A stretch of DNA of 8,306 nucleotides from Firmicutes bacterium UBA3910 (GTDB taxonomy: Bacteria > Bacillota > Limnochordia > Darwinibacteriales > Darwinibacteriaceae), in assembly GCA_002391465.1 (NCBI GenBank), contig DGFC01000018.1, positions 1-8,306 on the forward strand, read 5' to 3'. Within the stretch, counting starts at the first letter, position 1. Each line of letters begins with the position of its first letter. Both the position numbers and the translations under genes were made by a program. The notes below the pieces were generated by a model. That model was not told where the DNA came from. It saw only the letters and a program-made list of their open reading frames with translations, and made no database searches. This document shows positions 7,135-8,306 of this stretch, piece by piece.

Positions 7135-7157
7135 AACCAATCCTCCTTTCTCTAGAC

Positions 7158-7186
7158 CATACTATGCAGATCGTGTCCCGTGGTGC
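7158..7186 (-). promoter_or_regulatory. weak sigma-K-like promoter candidate for the gene at 6511-7134
   Basis: On the minus strand GCAC (7186-7183) lies 16 nt before CATAGTATG (7166-7158), resembling the mother-cell sigma-K pattern (AC, 16-17 nt, CATAnnnTA) with mismatches in the second half of the -10. The leader would be only about 17 nt. On the plus strand the same bases read CATACTATG, like a forespore or sigma-E -10, but no matching -35 stands at the right distance. Offered because it would fit a coat protein; evidence is thin. Confidence 0.2.
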
Positions 7187-7219
7187 TTCTTACCTAGATA
7201 AAATGTCTGAATGAACAGG

Positions 7220-7248
7220 CTCCCGCATAAATAATAGCGGGGGTGATC
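7220..7248 (+). promoter_or_regulatory. extended Shine-Dalgarno that can be masked by a hairpin
   Basis: GGGGGTGATC (7239-7248) matches nine of ten bases of the full anti-16S complement GGAGGTGATC and lies 8 nt (core to start) before the GTG at 7252, which fixes that start. The 5' half of the same site can pair with CTCCCGC (7220-7226) as a 7-bp stem (7237-7243, one G-U pair) with a 10-nt A+T-rich loop. Folding would hide the ribosome binding site. Confidence 0.4.
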
Positions 7249-7251
7249 ATT

Positions 7252-8306
7252 GTGTTCATTCATATCCAACATCCAGAATTCCGGGGGGTAGAACTGGCAG
7301 GCCATTCCCTGTTCTATCACACGTGCGGAGGGGAAAGGGAACTTCTCCACGGGGACATTACCGATCTGGTGGTGACGGTAAGCGGTGGGGAAGTGCACAT
7401 TGTGGCTTTTTTGGAGGACAAAGACTACGCCTGGTACTTCCGGGGGGAAAGGGCCTTTCAGCGCGACAGGCTTGAACTGGGGCAGCTGTATGGGGGGGCC
7501 GCCCGCCTTATTGTGGACGGGGAGGGAAGCTGCCACCTACTTTACCTGCTCAAACAGTCTGCGGGCCGAAGTGCCCTGTTAAAACATCTCAATCTTGCCG
7601 ATCAGCATAAATCGCCGCTATCCGTATCTCCCAACGTCTCTCCCCTGCGGAGCAGCCTCAGTGGAGCTTGGCACAGAGACGGTTATCTCCATGCCGTTTA
7701 CTGCAGTAACCGTGATCAACATCTTTATTACCGCGCCTTTGAACCTAGGTTGGGCGTTTGGAGCGGAGCCATTCCCTTTTCCCACAGCAGATGCAGCTAT
7801 CCCCAACTGATCTCCTCAGACAAACTTTATTTGTTCTGGCAGGAGGAAGGGGAGCTGCTCAAACTTCTGGTAAAGGTTAAGACAGAAGTGTGGTCAGAAC
7901 CGCTCCAGCTGGGCAGCGGCCAGTCCCACACCAGCGGATTCGGCTTCAGCTTAGAGGATGGCTGGAACATTATTTGGCGTGAGCAGGATCAGCTTTTCCA
8001 GGCGGGTTTTGACAGCTGGAAAGACTTCCAGGCGGTAGATGCGGGGCAATACGAATACCTCTGGGAGGTAGTGGGGGGAACAACTATCCCGAGATACAGG
8101 TTAAAGGGGGCGGAAGAACCTGTTGAAAGTGCTGGGGAAGTTGATAGGGAAGCGGAAGCTGCCCCTCCTACACCTGAAATAGAAACGGCAGGGGAGAAGG
8201 AGCAGCGGGAAAAGGCAAAACGGGAGGCGGAGGCACAAGCCGCCTTTATGCGTCAGGCATTTCAGGTACTGCAGGAGTGGGAAACATTACGGGAAGAGAT
8301 CCGCCG
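7252..8306 (+). CDS. uncharacterised beta-propeller-like protein with charged C-terminal helix region (3' end beyond window)
   Basis: 351 codons are open to the window edge, with GTG as start set by the extended ribosome binding site at 7239-7248. No signal peptide is visible. Residues about 30-262 are built of recurring segments of roughly 40-45 residues with a small-hydrophobic strand, an aromatic strand and a Trp turn, for example YLHAVYCSNRDQHLYYRAF then VWSG (145-172), KLYLFWQEEGELLKLLV then VWSEP (191-217), and GWNIIWREQDQLFQAGF then SWKDF (237-259). This looks like a degenerate beta-propeller or BNR-type fold. Residues 286-315 are an acidic, Pro/Ala/Glu-rich linker. From about 314 the sequence is a charged heptad-like stretch (EKEQREKAKREAEAQAAF), probably coiled coil, still running at the edge. 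I do not recognise the family. It diverges from the possible spore-surface gene across a 117-bp gap. A structural or scaffolding role is a guess. Confidence 0.8.
   Translation, partial: MFIHIQHPEFRGVELAGHSLFYHTCGGERELLHGDITDLVVTVSGGEVHIVAFLEDKDYAWYFRGERAFQRDRLELGQLYGGAARLIVDGEGSCHLLYLLKQSAGRSALLKHLNLADQHKSPLSVSPNVSPLRSSLSGAWHRDGYLHAVYCSNRDQHLYYRAFEPRLGVWSGAIPFSHSRCSYPQLISSDKLYLFWQEEGELLKLLVKVKTEVWSEPLQLGSGQSHTSGFGFSLEDGWNIIWREQDQLFQAGFDSWKDFQAVDAGQYEYLWEVVGGTTIPRYRLKGAEEPVESAGEVDREAEAAPPTPEIETAGEKEQREKAKREAEAQAAFMRQAFQVLQEWETLREEIR

Noticed and set aside
7595..7810. Plus-strand 71-codon and minus-strand 62-codon ORFs at 7595-7810
   Set aside because: Both lie inside the long open frame starting at 7252, which has a strong ribosome binding site and consistent protein-like composition.

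Overview
The window looks like chromosomal DNA of an anaerobic, fermentative, endospore-forming member of the Bacillota (clostridial or Limnochordia-like). The grounds are Bacillota-type families (a YtvI-like permease, a LysM/SleB cell wall hydrolase, the cyclic-di-AMP receptor DarA), strong purine-rich ribosome binding sites, frequent GTG/TTG starts, and an acetate kinase coupled to a 3-hydroxyacyl-CoA dehydrogenase. I see no RNA genes, insertion sequences, CRISPR arrays or phage genes. The placement is inference from gene content; no marker in the window fixes a genus.

Layout, left to right. (a) Positions 1-1416: a divergent pair of envelope genes, the start of a YtvI/AI-2E family membrane protein (minus strand, cut by the window edge) and a LysM plus SleB-type hydrolase (plus strand). 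Each has its own vegetative-type promoter, and the hydrolase promoter is an exact sigma-A consensus. A bidirectional hairpin terminator closes the hydrolase gene and the convergent operon that follows. (b) 1434-3517, minus strand: a two-gene operon in which a 3-hydroxyacyl-CoA dehydrogenase overlaps the start of acetate kinase by 4 nt (ATGA). (c) 3694-5157, plus strand: guaB (IMP dehydrogenase) with a TTG start, diverging from that operon.

(d) 5158-6055: a 48-codon basic ORF whose stop codon touches a strong intrinsic terminator, followed only 18 nt later by a CPBP-family intramembrane protease gene. This arrangement could be simple punctuation or a translation-dependent attenuator. (e) 6050-6370, minus strand: darA, convergent with the CPBP gene and overlapping its end by 6 nt. 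(f) 6467-7134, minus strand: a terminator and a cysteine- and proline-containing protein of unrecognised family, resembling clostridial spore-surface proteins. (g) 7252-8306, plus strand: an open-ended gene for a protein with a beta-propeller-like N-terminal part and a charged, probably coiled-coil C-terminal part, diverging from (f).

Most of the window is housekeeping: GMP synthesis, acetate/ATP production, c-di-AMP sensing and wall turnover. The less explained parts are the leader-like ORF plus terminator before the CPBP gene and the divergent pair of uncharacterised genes at the right end. Every intergenic stretch is shorter than 300 bases.
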